64,000 bases of DNA, from NCBI GenBank assembly GCA_003508835.1, contig PUFA01000021.1:8844501-8908500 (forward strand), in the 5' to 3' direction. Position 1 is the stretch's first letter. The number at the start of each line of letters is the position of its first letter. The translations under genes were made by a program, and so were the position numbers. This document shows positions 12,049-23,137 of the stretch, in pieces. Source of the stretch: Eonycteris spelaea. Lineage: Eukaryota > Chordata > Mammalia > Chiroptera > Pteropodidae. A model generated the notes under the pieces. The model was not told where the DNA came from, made no database searches, and saw only the letters and a program-made list of their open reading frames with translations.

Positions 12049-14554
12049 AAAAAAAAAAGGAAGAGAAGAAAAAGGAAGGGACTAGGTGCTCGTTCTTTAA
12101 TAAAATTTCCCTAATTACCCTAATAGAATCTTAAAAAGTAGCCCCATGGTGGGCTACTGTGACTATTAACGGCATTTAAGATTCAAGAATAATTAAGGAT
12201 GTGTGAAAGAAAGCTAATAAATTAATGCTTTAGAAGTTGCTGCTAATACCCAACGCAGCCCCAGGAGACAGCTCATGTAACGAAAATAATTTCACACTTC
12301 ATAATCTATTGATCTTCTCTGTTCTCACCGGTCTCTAAATCTGTCACTCTCTCCCTCCTCTTCCCATCTGTCTCTATTTTTTCCTCTTCCCCCACCCCCC
12401 ACCTTCACCCATCCCTCTGCATTATGTTAATACGTAGTATGGAACTGAAGTATATTTTTAAGTAACTGAGATTCTTATAGCTTTCCTACTTCAGCTTTTT
12501 AAAAGTTTCTCTTTCAAAATAAAAAGCGAAAGCTCTATTAAGGTGATTGTTCTTCCATGTAAACCTTAAATTGCTATAACATGTGTTGGATTACTGGCTC
12601 TTGATAGAAAATGTCTTCCTATCTCTGGCAAAAGCTTAGAAGCCCATTCAGAATGATGCTGTCAGAATGCATTTTCATGAGATACTTTGAAAAAGACCCA
12701 AAAGAAGCACACAAGATTTTACTTTAATATTGTGAATCAATCCAGTTCTCACTGTTATTCATAATCATTCTGCAATTGAATACAATATATAGATGGCCAG
12801 CTAAAATATAGTAAATTTTAAATGTGATGGTTCTTTTTTTATAGAAAAGCATAATTTTTACTTGCAAAAGTGAGTTAATCAAATTCAGTTACATTTCCTT
12901 CCCCATCACCACTACTTTTTCAGAAAAACAAATTATATTGAGTGCTGAGATGGTACAAATTAGGTAGATGAGAGCTGCTGCCTGAGTTAGCTACCTCATA
13001 ATTTATACCAAAATTAACTTCAAGTGGGGCTCAAGCACTTTCAGAATCTGGCTGTCATCCTAGATGCCTTCAGGGGGGTTGCAAAATGTCCTTACTTCTT
13101 TTTCTTTCCAGTTGCTGCTGATTCCCTAAGTTGAATTACTTCTAATTTAATTTGGAAAGTTTGATCAAAAAAGATCCCAAAGAAGGAGGATATAAATCTT
13201 GTTCCAAAAGTGAAATCAAATGGGCATTTCTCAAATATTTTTGTATTAACTTTCTTAAATCTATTCTTTCTTCACTCTCCAATCCTGCTTACACAGGGCC
13301 TAGGTCTGCAGTAAATGTCATGTACAGGAAAAGAGAATGAACTCCAGGTGTGTGTGCATAAGCATGGGTGTGCTGGTGGATGCGTGGGTTGGGTAGGAGA
13401 GACTGGACAGCAGGGCTATCATTCAATAGTTAGAATAGCCTGCTGGTTGAAATGCCCGGCTACGTGCAGAGCTCCCAACCATTTGAGGAAACGTGAAACA
13501 TGAAAGGGAAGGATCAGGATAGAAAATTCCAACCCATGGCAAACAGAGATAATTCAAATCACTAAGTAATAAAGGACACTTTTTAATCCATCCATTAGTC
13601 CCTCAGAGAAATGTGAAAAGATTTTTGCATTCATAAAACAAGAACAGAAGAGCTTTAACAAATTAAAGTCGATTGCTCAGATTTTTAAAAATTCAATAGG
13701 AGGGTTGAAAAATATATTTAAAGAAATCTATAAGAACAAAAAGAAACAGAGATCATAATTATGGGAGATATAATAAGGGACATAGAGATTAAATTGGGAA
13801 GTCTCTAGCAAACACTGGTAATTGCTTACTCAACATCCATTCTCCATTTCTTCCTTATTAATATTTAGTTCAAAGTGGACCTCGATGGCTTTTTCCTTTC
13901 TCCTTCACTCTTCACTTTCTGACTGTACCACAGGAAATATATCTAGAGAAGGGGCAGCTACCTTGGATGCTGAGGATGAATGGTCATGCAATAGATAACG
14001 ATTCAGGAAAAGAGAATGATCCTGGGTGTTTATGGCATTGTGGAATTGCCATACCAGATCTAGACTTCTTACTTCTAGATTTATTATGATATCAAAATTC
14101 AAAGTTGTATTTTGTTGAGTGAACCACCTCAGTCAGGTTTCTGTTTGTCTGGAAACAGTTAATAATATCTAATTTAAATAGATAACATTAAGATAGGATA
14201 ATTTTTTTTATTCATTGAAAACACTGTGTTATTCATTTATAACATGCAGATAATATCTGAAAATAATGCTGTTATATAACATACAACTAATAGAAAAAAA
14301 TGAGTAAAGAGGGAAGGAAAGGAGGGGTGGCAAAGGAGGGAAAAGGAGGTGGTAAGGAGGAGAAAATAGAAGTGAGGAATTCTCAAAGCACAAATTTCAA
14401 AAGATGAAATTCAAGTGTCTTACATTTGGAAATATTCCTCAAGTTCTGGAATAATTAATAAAAAGTGTCCACATATTGTACAATAAGGATAAAGAGATGA
14501 TCTTAAAAATAATGTACATGAAATATAAAATAAAATTGAAGAAAAATTTTAAGC
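12049..14554. other. Unique DNA, with a pyrimidine-rich block and a purine-rich block
   Basis: No gene recognised. A C/T-rich tract lies at about 12320-12420 and a GGA-rich tract at 14305-14377. Between 12100 and 12230 several TAAT/ATTA words (for example around 12110 and 12215) cluster in a stretch without repeat similarity; this could be a conserved non-coding element, but I cannot test conservation. Confidence 0.5.
14305..14377. repeat. Purine-rich GGA low-complexity tract
   Basis: G/A-only or nearly so, with irregular GGA/GGGA units. Confidence 0.85.
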
Positions 14555-14668
14555 TAGAATTCTTAGCCAGAGTGTCTAATACAACATTTTCAGACATACA
14601 TGGATTCAGAAAATTTCTCTTCCAGACAAACCTTTCTTAGAAGCTGGTTCAGGATGTACTTCAGCTGT
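14555..14668 (+). mobile_element. L1/HAL1 ORF1 3'-end fragment
   Basis: The words 'aagctagaattctta', 'acattttcagacatacatgg' and 'aggatgtacttcagc', in that order, match the C-terminal coding part of an old L1/HAL1 ORF1. It is short and heavily diverged, with no open frame. Confidence 0.5.
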
Positions 14669-17207
14669 GTAAACCAAGGCTTTTTTTTAATCTTCTTTAC
14701 AGTTGTTTGACATCTTTAAAATTAACAGGTATTATTGGTTTTAATTTTTAATGTTTTCTTAGATAAAACAAATAATTACTCTCACATTTACATTATATTT
14801 TATATTCACATACAGACTTGTCTTAAGGTATTTTGATTTGGAACTTTTGATATTACATACTATTCAACATTTATTCAAACTTAATTTTAAAATTCAACTT
14901 GTTCCATGCCTTAAAATGTCAGACGTTAAATAATCTCCTGGCTCAAAAAGTCACTTACACTTTTAAAAAAAGCAAATTGAAGAATCAGTGAATTGGTTAT
15001 CTGTCTTTTGGGGGACACATAAATTTCTTGAAAATGTCACAAGGCTGGCATAACGAGTTGCTTGTAAAGATCCAAGTGTATAGAAACACAGCCTTACAGT
15101 AAAAAAGAGTAAGTATAGTCTTTTTAATTTATCTAGAAACCTGAATGAACTTTAATTTAAACTACCAGTGGAACATCCCACTTGGATACATTTGTTGAGC
15201 TGTGATAAACCATGGCAACCTTTGAGAACATCGTGAAGCATCTGATAAGCACTAAGTGGAGAGAGTCCATCACACAAGATGCTGATTAATCCAAATTTAT
15301 TCTCCATGATGCTTTTGGGTTACTATCCCCGAATCCCTTGAGCAGGGAAGGCCACGGTCAATTACTTTGGCCCAGAAGAAATCAAGAGTTAGCACCCCCT
15401 TTGCCACTTAGTCTTTTCCTTTAGCCTCCTAATCTCCAAGAGTATATCCAAGAGTGAAATTGAAGCTGGTCCCAAGCTTATAAAAACTTATAAAAACATA
15501 AAATCTACCCTTATATTATTACAATTCATTTTTTTCATGTTGACCTCTCTAATAAGACTAAGAATCACTAAATGATAACTGTCTCAGATTAAAAGAAAAA
15601 AAGACTGAATCTTTTGAACAGTGTGTCAAAATAACCCCCAATTTTCTTATTGTCATACTTTTCTAGTGCCTTCTTTTGTCACAAATAACATTGAGCTAAA
15701 ATAAATGTACAGAAATCAAAATTCTGTAATGTTTTGTCTACTTTGGCTTTCCCCACACTCAATATTCTCCCCTTAGAGAGCTGCTGAAGTAACAATAATG
15801 TGAATTACAGAAGATATGATGGGATGGCAAGAATGTCTTGTTGCTCATCAATGGATATTTTCAATGTCTTTTCCTGAAATAGAAGTGGTTTATACAGCAG
15901 ATCACCTCACAAATATTTGGGGGCATTGAGAGAGTATAACTTTTCATTCAGAGAATCAAAGTGTGTATTCACCTTATTGATCTTATGAAAACCATTGGTG
16001 ATTTAGAAATTATTAAAAGGAATCTAGACTTTAATTCTTTTCCTCATTAGAAGTGTTTCTTTTTTGGATAGAATATTGATATCTCTGACGGTTCCTTTGT
16101 ACCTTTGCTTATCTCTTTTTATTTTTGCAGCTCATCTCTCTCCATTTCTAATTCAATTTTTTCTTTTGCCTTTTCCTGGCTTTCTTAAACAAGTTTCAAT
16201 GCCATGTTCCTCTTAAAAATTTACATATTGTAAAAGAGGAATAAAAAAAGGAGGAAGGGAAGAAGGAAGGAAAGAAATTTTTCTATTATCAACCCATATT
16301 TACTTCAACACCTAAAACACTCCTAGTATCATGAACCCTGATTTATCCTCACATTTTGATTTATGAAGGTCAAAATTGTGTTCTGAGAGGATAAAGGGTT
16401 ATAGGTTGATCCTTAGGCCTCACTTTGCCATATCCTCATTACTATTGATGTAGATACAATTGGTCTGAGAGCTATATATTTTGGCAACCTCAGGCACCTT
16501 TTAGTAAACTATGATCACTTTAACTGCCACTTATCCAGATGCTCCTATGACCTCTCTGTGGTATTAGCAGTTTATGAACAGAAGCAATCTGATACAATCT
16601 AATGCCTTTGAAACCAAAAAGTCAATCTCTGCAGCAATGGTGTGCTGGTAAATGTTTAACAACCAGCTCTCTGTTTAAAAAGCTCTAATTGTAGTGTTTG
16701 CCAATTTCCAAGGTATAAACGGCCACTTGCAAGCTACTCACATTATGCTACAGGTTTAGGGAGAGATGCAAGCAGTGTACTCACAAGCAGGTATGAGATA
16801 GCTCTAACATCTTTCCGTGCTTTTTGGATGAATTTGTGAATTCTTCAGGCACTTGTGGATGCCCTGGGTCGGCCACTGCAAATCCTGTTTCTAATATTCT
16901 GTCTCTCGATATCTACCAAGTGCTACCTGCCTTCTCTATCCCTGCCCATCTTACTTGCTAGGGAAAGCATTGAGGAGATCTGTCAATAGTCCATCAAATC
17001 TTGCTCATCTTCTCAATTCACTTTACAGCTATTCCCTCTCTCCTGGAGTTTTAATCCCTTTTCTATATCCTTTCTTTTCTTTCAGTGTATAAATATGCTC
17101 AAGGCTTGTTTTCGAGCATGGTTTTTAAAAGACTCAGTTAATCCCACTTTCTTCTAGATTATCCATCTCAATATTTTTTCCATTTATAGCAAACTTCTTG
17201 AAGGAGT
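14669..17207. other. Unique non-coding DNA
   Basis: About 2.5 kb with no recognised repeat except a short purine-rich tract at 16233-16277. The stretch at 15150-15320 is of balanced composition and could hold regulatory sequence; that is a guess. Confidence 0.5.
16233..16277. repeat. Purine-rich GGAA tract
   Basis: Imperfect (GGAA/GAAGG)n. Confidence 0.85.
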
Positions 17208-17695
17208 GATATGATAGGCAGAAACCTGAGCTGGCTCTCTCATGCTCAACTTCTGGCGTCCACGCCCTGGATAATCCCCAGGATTTGTGAACGTGATGGA
17301 TCTCCTGGCCACGTTATGTGATCCCCTATGGCACAATTGACTTCAAAAATAGATTATCCAAATGGCCCTGACCTAATCACTTGAGCCCTTTAATCTGGGT
17401 CTAGAGGTCAGAGCCAAAGTCAGCGATTTGAAGTATGAGAAGGATTTGATGCACCATTGTTGACTTGCAGACCGAAGGGACCACATGGCAAGGAACATGG
17501 CAGCTTCTAGGACTGAGAGCTGTCTGTAGCTGACAGCCAGCAAGGACATGGGGACCTCAGTCTTTCAACCACAGGAACTGGATTCTGCCATCAATAAAAA
17601 TTTTAGTTGGAAGTGTATTTTTTTCTTAGAGTTTCCAGAAAAAAATCTCAGCCTCGCCAACACCTTGACTTCCACCCCAGTGGCCACAGAAGCTT
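17208..17695 (+). mobile_element. MaLR/ERVL-type LTR
   Basis: Sequence order matches a mammalian MaLR-type LTR: 'ataggcagaa' start, 'cctgacctaatcacttgagc', 'tgacagccagcaagga', 'ggacctcagtctttcaac', 'ggaactggattctgccat', and 'gccaacaccttgacttc' near the 3' side. The 3' end, with its expected AATAAA and terminal region, is not clear, so the element is probably truncated. No internal retroviral sequence follows. Overlapping ORFs at 17548-17819 are chance frames. Confidence 0.78.
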
Positions 17696-18879
17696 TCTCT
17701 TTACATCGTATAGGGTCTTGCTGTAGATGTCCAAAGAGCCAGTCATTTAAAATGTTGTGGTATATGAGTGAAGTAAAGTCAATTAATTTTTGTTGAATTC
17801 TCCAGCCCATCACATACATGAGGGGATTTATTTTTACCTTCCCACACTATTCTAATGTACGAATATAAACACACTCCTTCATTGGGATTTGCCAACATAC
17901 AGTCCCAGCACTGAGCTCAGCACCATTCAGAAAGTGTGATCTCCCCTTAAGGAGTTTAGTCAGGTTCGAAACCAGCATAAGTACCCAAATAATATTCATA
18001 CGAGGGGAAAGTGATGTGTCATTAAAAATGGAAATCACTTTCAGATATAAATTTAGATATAAATTTCAGAGAAAGGGGTAGTTGTTTCTTGCTGGAGTAA
18101 TACAGGAGGCATTATCAAGATGGTACAAGACTCTTGGTCAGATGTGCAAACTGAACTAAGTACTATTTTTCTGTCACATTTGTAGAAAGTCATGATATCA
18201 CTATCTGTGTCTAAATAGGTTTTTCCCTCACAGAGCACCCTAAATTCAGTTCAATTAAAAAAATAAAATTTAAATAAAATTTAAAAAGACTTCTTTGGAA
18301 ATTAGTTCCTATTCTCAAAGGAATAAAATCCTGCACTTTTTAACCTTAGTAAATTTCTTACATTAACGAATCTGTTTGTTTCCTTGTAGTGGCTCCCAAG
18401 CCTCCTAGCACGAGGTGATGTACCCACAGAATGGCCCCTCACACAAGCACATCCCAGGCAGAAAAAGCAACTCACTCCTGAGGGGCAGATGCGGAGCTTC
18501 CCAGAGAAGTCCATGTTTTTCCACACATTTCACCAATCTCTACCAGAAAACACATTTTCTAGACATTTGGCTCCCAATCACTCATCCTTGTGAGGGAAAC
18601 AAAATATACCATTGTTATTCATCAGCATCTTACCTGCAGAGAATTTCATGGCCTATCAGCTGTCATTGGGGACTCCAGAGAACAGGGTCCTTAGGAAACA
18701 GGGCATAGAAAACGGGATGAGTCATTTGGGAGAGGAGGGATTAGGACAGATCCTCGGGACACAGATGAGTGCTGATTGTATGAGGTAGAGAGAGTAGGAA
18801 GCTTCTCTAGGAGAGAGAAAATTATAGAGAAGAGGAAGATGTCACAGAGCAGACTCTCCTATCTGAATGAGACCTTCAA
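17696..18879. other. Unique non-coding DNA
   Basis: No repeat recognised. On the minus strand, a consensus splice-donor-like CAG|GTAAGAT sits at 18634/18633, 10 bases downstream of an ATG codon (18649-18647). Reading upstream from that ATG there is no supporting coding context, so it is recorded only as a weak signal. Confidence 0.45.
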
Positions 18880-18990
18880 TGGGTGAGCAACAAGGGCTTA
18901 GAAAGGTATTGGACTTCCTCCAAGGTCACACAAGTGACACATTTTGGGACATGAACCAGAATTCGATCCTTTCTCTTTCTTGCTTCCCTC
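18880..18990 (-). mobile_element. MIR SINE fragment
   Basis: Reverse-complement MIR core: 'aaggtcacacaagtgacac' followed by 'gaaccagaattcgatcct', the counterpart of the tRNA-derived head. It is short and diverged. Confidence 0.7.
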
Positions 18991-19198
18991 TGACTCTGCT
19001 AGGCCTGTCAAAGCGACATTTCCTGCTGAGATTGCAAGATTCTCAATCAGGAGAAAATATTTCGTCTGACCTTCCACCCCTGCCAGCCCTTGGCACATAG
19101 AGGTATTAATAGATATTGCGGTACAGAATTTATTTTTTCTTAATCATGAGCATCCTACTTCTGTTTATGCAGCTCTGCAAAACCTATCCTACCAATGT

Positions 19199-19340
19199 TC
19201 ACACACACATACATATATACATGTACATACACACGCATACATGCATACATATATGAACATGTATACCTCTATATAAACACACACAAACACACATACACAA
19301 ACACACATATACCTACACATGTGTGCATACATGCACATAT
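19199..19340. repeat. CA/TA microsatellite, left half
   Basis: Compound repeat of ACACAT, ATACAT and CACACA units. It continues at 19778-19856 beyond the inserted LTR, so both halves appear to have been one microsatellite before insertion. ORFs rich in Tyr/Thr/His here are artefacts of the repeat. Confidence 0.92.
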
Positions 19341-19777
19341 TGTTGTGACCAGAATAACCAGACTCAACCTGAGTGCTTTGATACTAGAGGCAGTTTATTA
19401 GCCGGCGGCTGTCCTTCCAAAGGAGCAGCCTTGACCCATTTCAGGTCCACAGTTTTATACCCAAAAATCCATTAATCACTATATCCCAATCACAATGGAT
19501 CTACACATCATCTACTCATTACCCGTCACCAAATGGTGGTCTGGTAGGATGCGTAAGCGGGGGCACAGAAGCAGAAAGTGGAACGTTAAAAGGTCAGATT
19601 CCCATACCATGTTTCCCATAAATTCCTCCTACTCTTTCTTGTGGGAACAGAGTTAAACAATAGCCTACCGATGTAATCGCCAGGTATTCAATCCGGAAAT
19701 GTGGCTGCTGTGGCGGTTGGCATAGAGGCTTCTAGTCTTAACCCCTTCTTTCATCTTTCTAGGGGCACATCATCACA
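19341..19777 (-). mobile_element. Solo LTR of a class I-like endogenous retrovirus
   Basis: The 437-bp block has TG...CA ends (TGTTGTGACC at 19341 and TCATCACA ending at 19777), flanked on both sides by ATAT, compatible with a 4-bp target duplication (gammaretrovirus-like), although the host site is itself AT/CA repeat. On the minus strand it shows LTR architecture: a TATAAAACT box (19459-19451) and about 50 bases downstream an AATAAA poly(A) signal (19399-19394). No gag/pol/env follows, so it is a solo LTR made by LTR-LTR recombination. It is not MaLR-like; I cannot name the family. Confidence 0.82.
19451..19459 (-). promoter_or_regulatory. LTR TATA box
   Basis: TATAAAACT on the minus strand inside the solo LTR, placed about 50 bp upstream of its poly(A) signal, as expected for the U3/R boundary. 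Activity is unknown. Confidence 0.65.
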
Positions 19778-19856
19778 ATATATATGCACAAATATACATG
19801 TACAAACACACACATACACAAACATTCATACATACGTACACACAAACATACACCTT
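19778..19856. repeat. CA/TA microsatellite, right half
   Basis: Same compound CA/TA composition as 19199-19340, displaced by the LTR insertion. Confidence 0.9.
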
Positions 19857-20011
19857 TCTCACGGGTTCCAGAAGAAATGTGTGGCATTTGATACCTTATG
19901 CACAAAGAACCATCCAATCTGAGTCTTTCATTACTGACCCTTTTCGCCTTTTTGATGGCAGGTATACACTCTCCACATATACTGGGATTTGCATCAGTGG
20001 GCCCCAATTAC

Positions 20012-20172
20012 CTATGCACTAGAATACGTTGAGGAACTTTAAAAACACTACGGATGCTGGGACGCTAGCCTAGAAATTCCTTTTTAATTGGTCTAGGATG
20101 GGATTCAGGCATCAAGATACTTAAAGGTCCCCAGCTGATTTTAATGTACATCCAGGATTGAGAAACGGTGAT
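20012..20172 (+). mobile_element. MER5-like hAT-Charlie element
   Basis: Diverged but collinear with MER5: 'tgcactagaatacgttgagg', a 'gatgctgggacgc' segment, a 'cccagctgattttaatg' segment and the terminal 'gattgagaaacggtg'. Confidence 0.68.
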
Positions 20173-20194
20173 GTAAATGTTATTATTTTTCCAT

Positions 20195-20312
20195 GGAGAA
20201 AACCCCACCCCAGACTAATGAAATCAGAATCTTGAAGGGTGGGGCCCGGCAGCAATATTTCTTAAGCTTTTTCATGTGATCGTAAGATGCAGCCAGGGTT
20301 GAGAATCTCTAT
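20195..20312 (+). mobile_element. MER5-like element, 3' part
   Basis: Holds the 'ccccaccccagact...gaatcttgaagggtggggccc' core and a terminal 'ggttgagaatctct'. It lacks the 5' third. Confidence 0.7.
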
Positions 20313-20317
20313 ATCAA

Positions 20318-20385
20318 AGCAATGATTCTAAACCAGTAATGCATACAAGAAGCCTCCAAGGAGCTTTGGAAAAATACAAATCGAA
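20318..20385 (+). mobile_element. MER5-like element, 5' part
   Basis: The 'atgattctaaaccagtaatgc' start and 'cctccaaggagctttggaaa' segment match a MER5 5' end. It follows the previous 3' part directly, so the two could be a rearranged single copy or adjacent insertions. Confidence 0.5.
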
Positions 20386-20737
20386 GAAACGCCGTCAGCC
20401 TAAATCGGCCTCCTAAGTTTGCTGAGCTCCCACTTCTGTCGCTACTGGTGACGGAGGATGGCATTAACAGGAGGAGGCTACCTGTGACTTGCTTTCTTGA
20501 ACTCTCACACCCACTTACAAGTGGAGCATCCCATCCCTTGGCACGGCTGTTACTGCAGACGAAGAGAAAAGGCCCCAGACAGGCTCTGCACAGGAGACGC
20601 TGGAGTGCTGACAAGCAGACTTGGCCTCGATGGGGTCCTGCATATGGGCCCGTGTGCTTCCAGGTGGGGCTCCACCTAGGGCTAGTGTCTAGAAGTGGCA
20701 TCACTGCCTATGATGGAACAAAATTTACATCTGCATA
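20386..20737. other. Unrecognised block with ORFs on both strands
   Basis: Higher GC than its surroundings. It is open for 131 codons on the minus strand (20704-20309, running into MER5-like sequence) and 100 codons on the plus strand (20448-20750). Neither product has a domain, signal peptide or membrane segment that I recognise, and overlap of both frames with repeats argues against coding. Confidence 0.4.
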
Positions 20738-20782
20738 CAGTAGACCCTGAAAAAAGTACTTGCTGAATCAATGGAGCTAAAG
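20738..20782 (+). mobile_element. L2/MIR-type 3' tail fragment
   Basis: Matches the conserved LINE-2/MIR 3' end ('cagtagaccctgaaaa...cttgctgaatcaatgga'). Confidence 0.5.
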
Positions 20783-21903
20783 AAAGTTGTTTATGGGCCT
20801 GAATCTCCAGCCTCCAGGGTGTTTATCTGAGCAACTGAAGTCCACAGAATTTATTAAAGAGAGTTTATCAGTTTACCAGTAATCAATGAGCCTGGGCGAC
20901 AGCTCCCAGTTACAATAAATCTCAGTCCTGACATCGGACACTCTGCTGTTAATGACAAAGTAAGAGAAAGTAAACTTTGTCCACTTTGTCCTATAGCTTT
21001 GTCAACCTACTCACCTATCAGGTGGAAGAGAAAGCATTAGGGTTGCGATGTGCATCTATCTGAAAGAGGCATCACTTTTGCTTCTTGGGAGTTTGACCTT
21101 GCCCTGACCTGGTACATGATAACTGAAATTTGTATAATGCATAACCAGTCCATGTAGTCTCAGCAAAATGTCGAAGGGAGTTTGGAGACTTTCTTAGCAT
21201 TATTTGGGTGCTCAGGGAATATTCCTTCTCTTTTTGAGTGGAATATTCCTTCTCTTTTTGAGTAACAACACATTTTACCCGAAGTGGTTAGTTGCCTCTA
21301 ACCTCAGGGCTATGTATTCCAACCCCTTACCTCTACTCCCTAACTTAATGTTGACTCCTCGGTCTAAAAATACAAGGAACGTCTGTTACATGAGCTAACT
21401 ACTGGAAATATTATGGCTGCAAGCTGAAAGAAATGAGGTGTGTACCACAGACCACATAAAACAATGAAAACAATTTAGAGACAAAATACAAAGGGTAACA
21501 AGGAACAGTTTTGCAATATCAAAAGCATATGAGGGGCCTGCTGCTTTGGGCAATGATCTGCTAACCATGGCATTCACCCAGCCTGGCCTGGGAGTCCCTC
21601 CAGTGAAGTCTGGATGACTAGCACCTTCTGTCTTCAAAATCAGCCTTTCTGACCAGCCCTTCAAGGGTCAAGGCAGTGTGAACCCAAACTCTCTGGTGTG
21701 GTTCACTTCTAGCTGATTTAGAGGAGGGACAAAACCAAGGGACAATTTGCAGTTGATTAAGTGGCCAGCGAACTGTGTTATTCCTTCTGGTGAGTCACCA
21801 CTGCCCTTGTAATGAAGCACTTAGTTGAACAAGAGCTCCATCTATGGGAGAAATCAGTTATACTGACTTCTACCCTTAACGTCTAGATTATAGCTTACAC
21901 TAG
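20783..21903. other. Unique DNA containing a 24-bp tandem duplication
   Basis: No repeat family or gene recognised. The perfect tandem duplication at 21216-21263 is listed separately. Confidence 0.5.
21216..21263. repeat. Perfect 2 x 24-bp tandem duplication
   Basis: The same 24 bases, starting GGAATATTCC and ending TTTTTGAGT, occur twice with no mismatch (21216-21239 and 21240-21263). Perfect identity suggests a recent slippage or duplication event. Confidence 0.97.
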
Positions 21904-22119
21904 AGCAGTGGGTTTCCACTGGGGGTGATTTTGACCCCCGGGGATACTTGGCAAAATCTGGAAACATTTTTGTTGTCGTAACTTGGTTGAGGGTTACAAC
22001 TAGTATCCAGAGGGTAGGGGGCTCGGACACAGCTGAACATCCTACAAAACACAATGCGGCCCCACACAATAAAGAATTTTCCCACCCTATTGATAAAGTG
22101 GAGAAATTCTGCTTTGAGA
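21904..22119 (+). mobile_element. MER20-like hAT-Charlie element
   Basis: Collinear with MER20 over about 216 bp, its usual length: 'ccactgggggtgattttgac', 'ggggatacttggcaaaatct', 'ggaaacatttttgttgtcg', 'aacatcctacaaaacacaat' and 'acaataaagaattttcccac'. MER20 copies are known in some mammals to have been co-opted as enhancers; nothing here shows that for this copy. Confidence 0.9.
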
Positions 22120-23051
22120 ACAAGGGGAACTGTGAAATGTATGCTTATAGCTGAGTTTCAATCCTGCCACCCCAGCCAAAAAACTTATTTTTGATTCTAG
22201 TCTTTTCATATTCTCCAGTCACTACTTAAACTTCTTTTCTCCCTACCTTTTCTACTGCCCATAGGTTTAACAAACTCTTTCACCCTAAGGTGTTAATGGC
22301 TTAATATATTATTTTGCACCTGAGCTATTTGATAAAAAAGACTAGAGAACAAGGGCAATATTTAAGGCAAAATATTTTGTAATGGGAGAGTTTTGGGTAC
22401 CGGTCCCTAAATGGAACTGATATTTTGAGTTTGAGTGTTCTCCTTCGGCCTTCCAATGGGTTGGTCAAACCCTTGTGGCTGGTTAAATAAATAAAATGAT
22501 ATCACCTGGTGTTCAAACCATTGTAGTTGATGTTATAGTTGTAAACGTTTCATGATCTGTACACACAAGTTTCAGCTTTCTCGAATTCTCCATTTAACAG
22601 ATGTCTAGAGGTCACTATTAAGTGTTATGGGCAGCCATTACCTAAGTAGGATTGTAGAGGACTAAAGACTAAAAGTCAGCTTCTGAGAGACTTTCATTCT
22701 GTCCATAGAAGAGCACGTGTACTCCCTGGAGTTTATGACAGAGCAGATTTTTATAAAATATAGACTTGGGCCAGGTTTTTTGGTCCTTTAAAGGCCTCCT
22801 AATTGTGGACTGTGAACAAAACTTTGAAGGCTAATGCTAAAGGATTGTCACCACCTCAGGTGCTCAAAGGGACCAAGCCCTGCCCCATGGTGAGAAATCT
22901 TGTCCCAGCTGCAGAGCCTACAGGTACCCTGCCACAAGAACCTCACTGCAGCCACACCACCTCCAAGAAAAGCAAAGGTTCAGCCCACTTGCCTGAAGCC
23001 ATGTATATGGCTTCGTGTCTCTCCTCCCCTTTTGAATGGCCAACCATTAAA
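22120..23051. other. Unique non-coding DNA
   Basis: Two overlapping plus ORFs (22803-23066 and 22900-23139) of 87 and 79 codons show no recognisable domain. No repeat recognised. Confidence 0.45.
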
Positions 23052-23137
23052 TTCATCAATCAATAAGCACTTGCCATGTGCTATGTGCAGCACCCAACTG
23101 TGGGAATGCAGAGATCAATTAGAGAGTCCTCGTTCGT
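23052..23137 (-). mobile_element. L2 LINE 3'-end fragment
   Basis: Reverse complement of the L2 tail: 'ttcatcaatcaataagcac' with 'ccatgtgctatgtgcag', then the 'ggaatgcagagatcaatt' segment. Confidence 0.7.

Noticed and set aside
18634..18649. Minus-strand first exon with ATG followed by CAG|GTAAGAT
   Set aside because: The donor is good but only 16 bases separate it from the ATG and no promoter or downstream exon is visible; kept as a weak note only.
20309..20750. Overlapping 131- and 100-codon ORFs as a gene
   Set aside because: Both strands are open, the frames run into MER5- and L2-like sequence, and no domain is visible.
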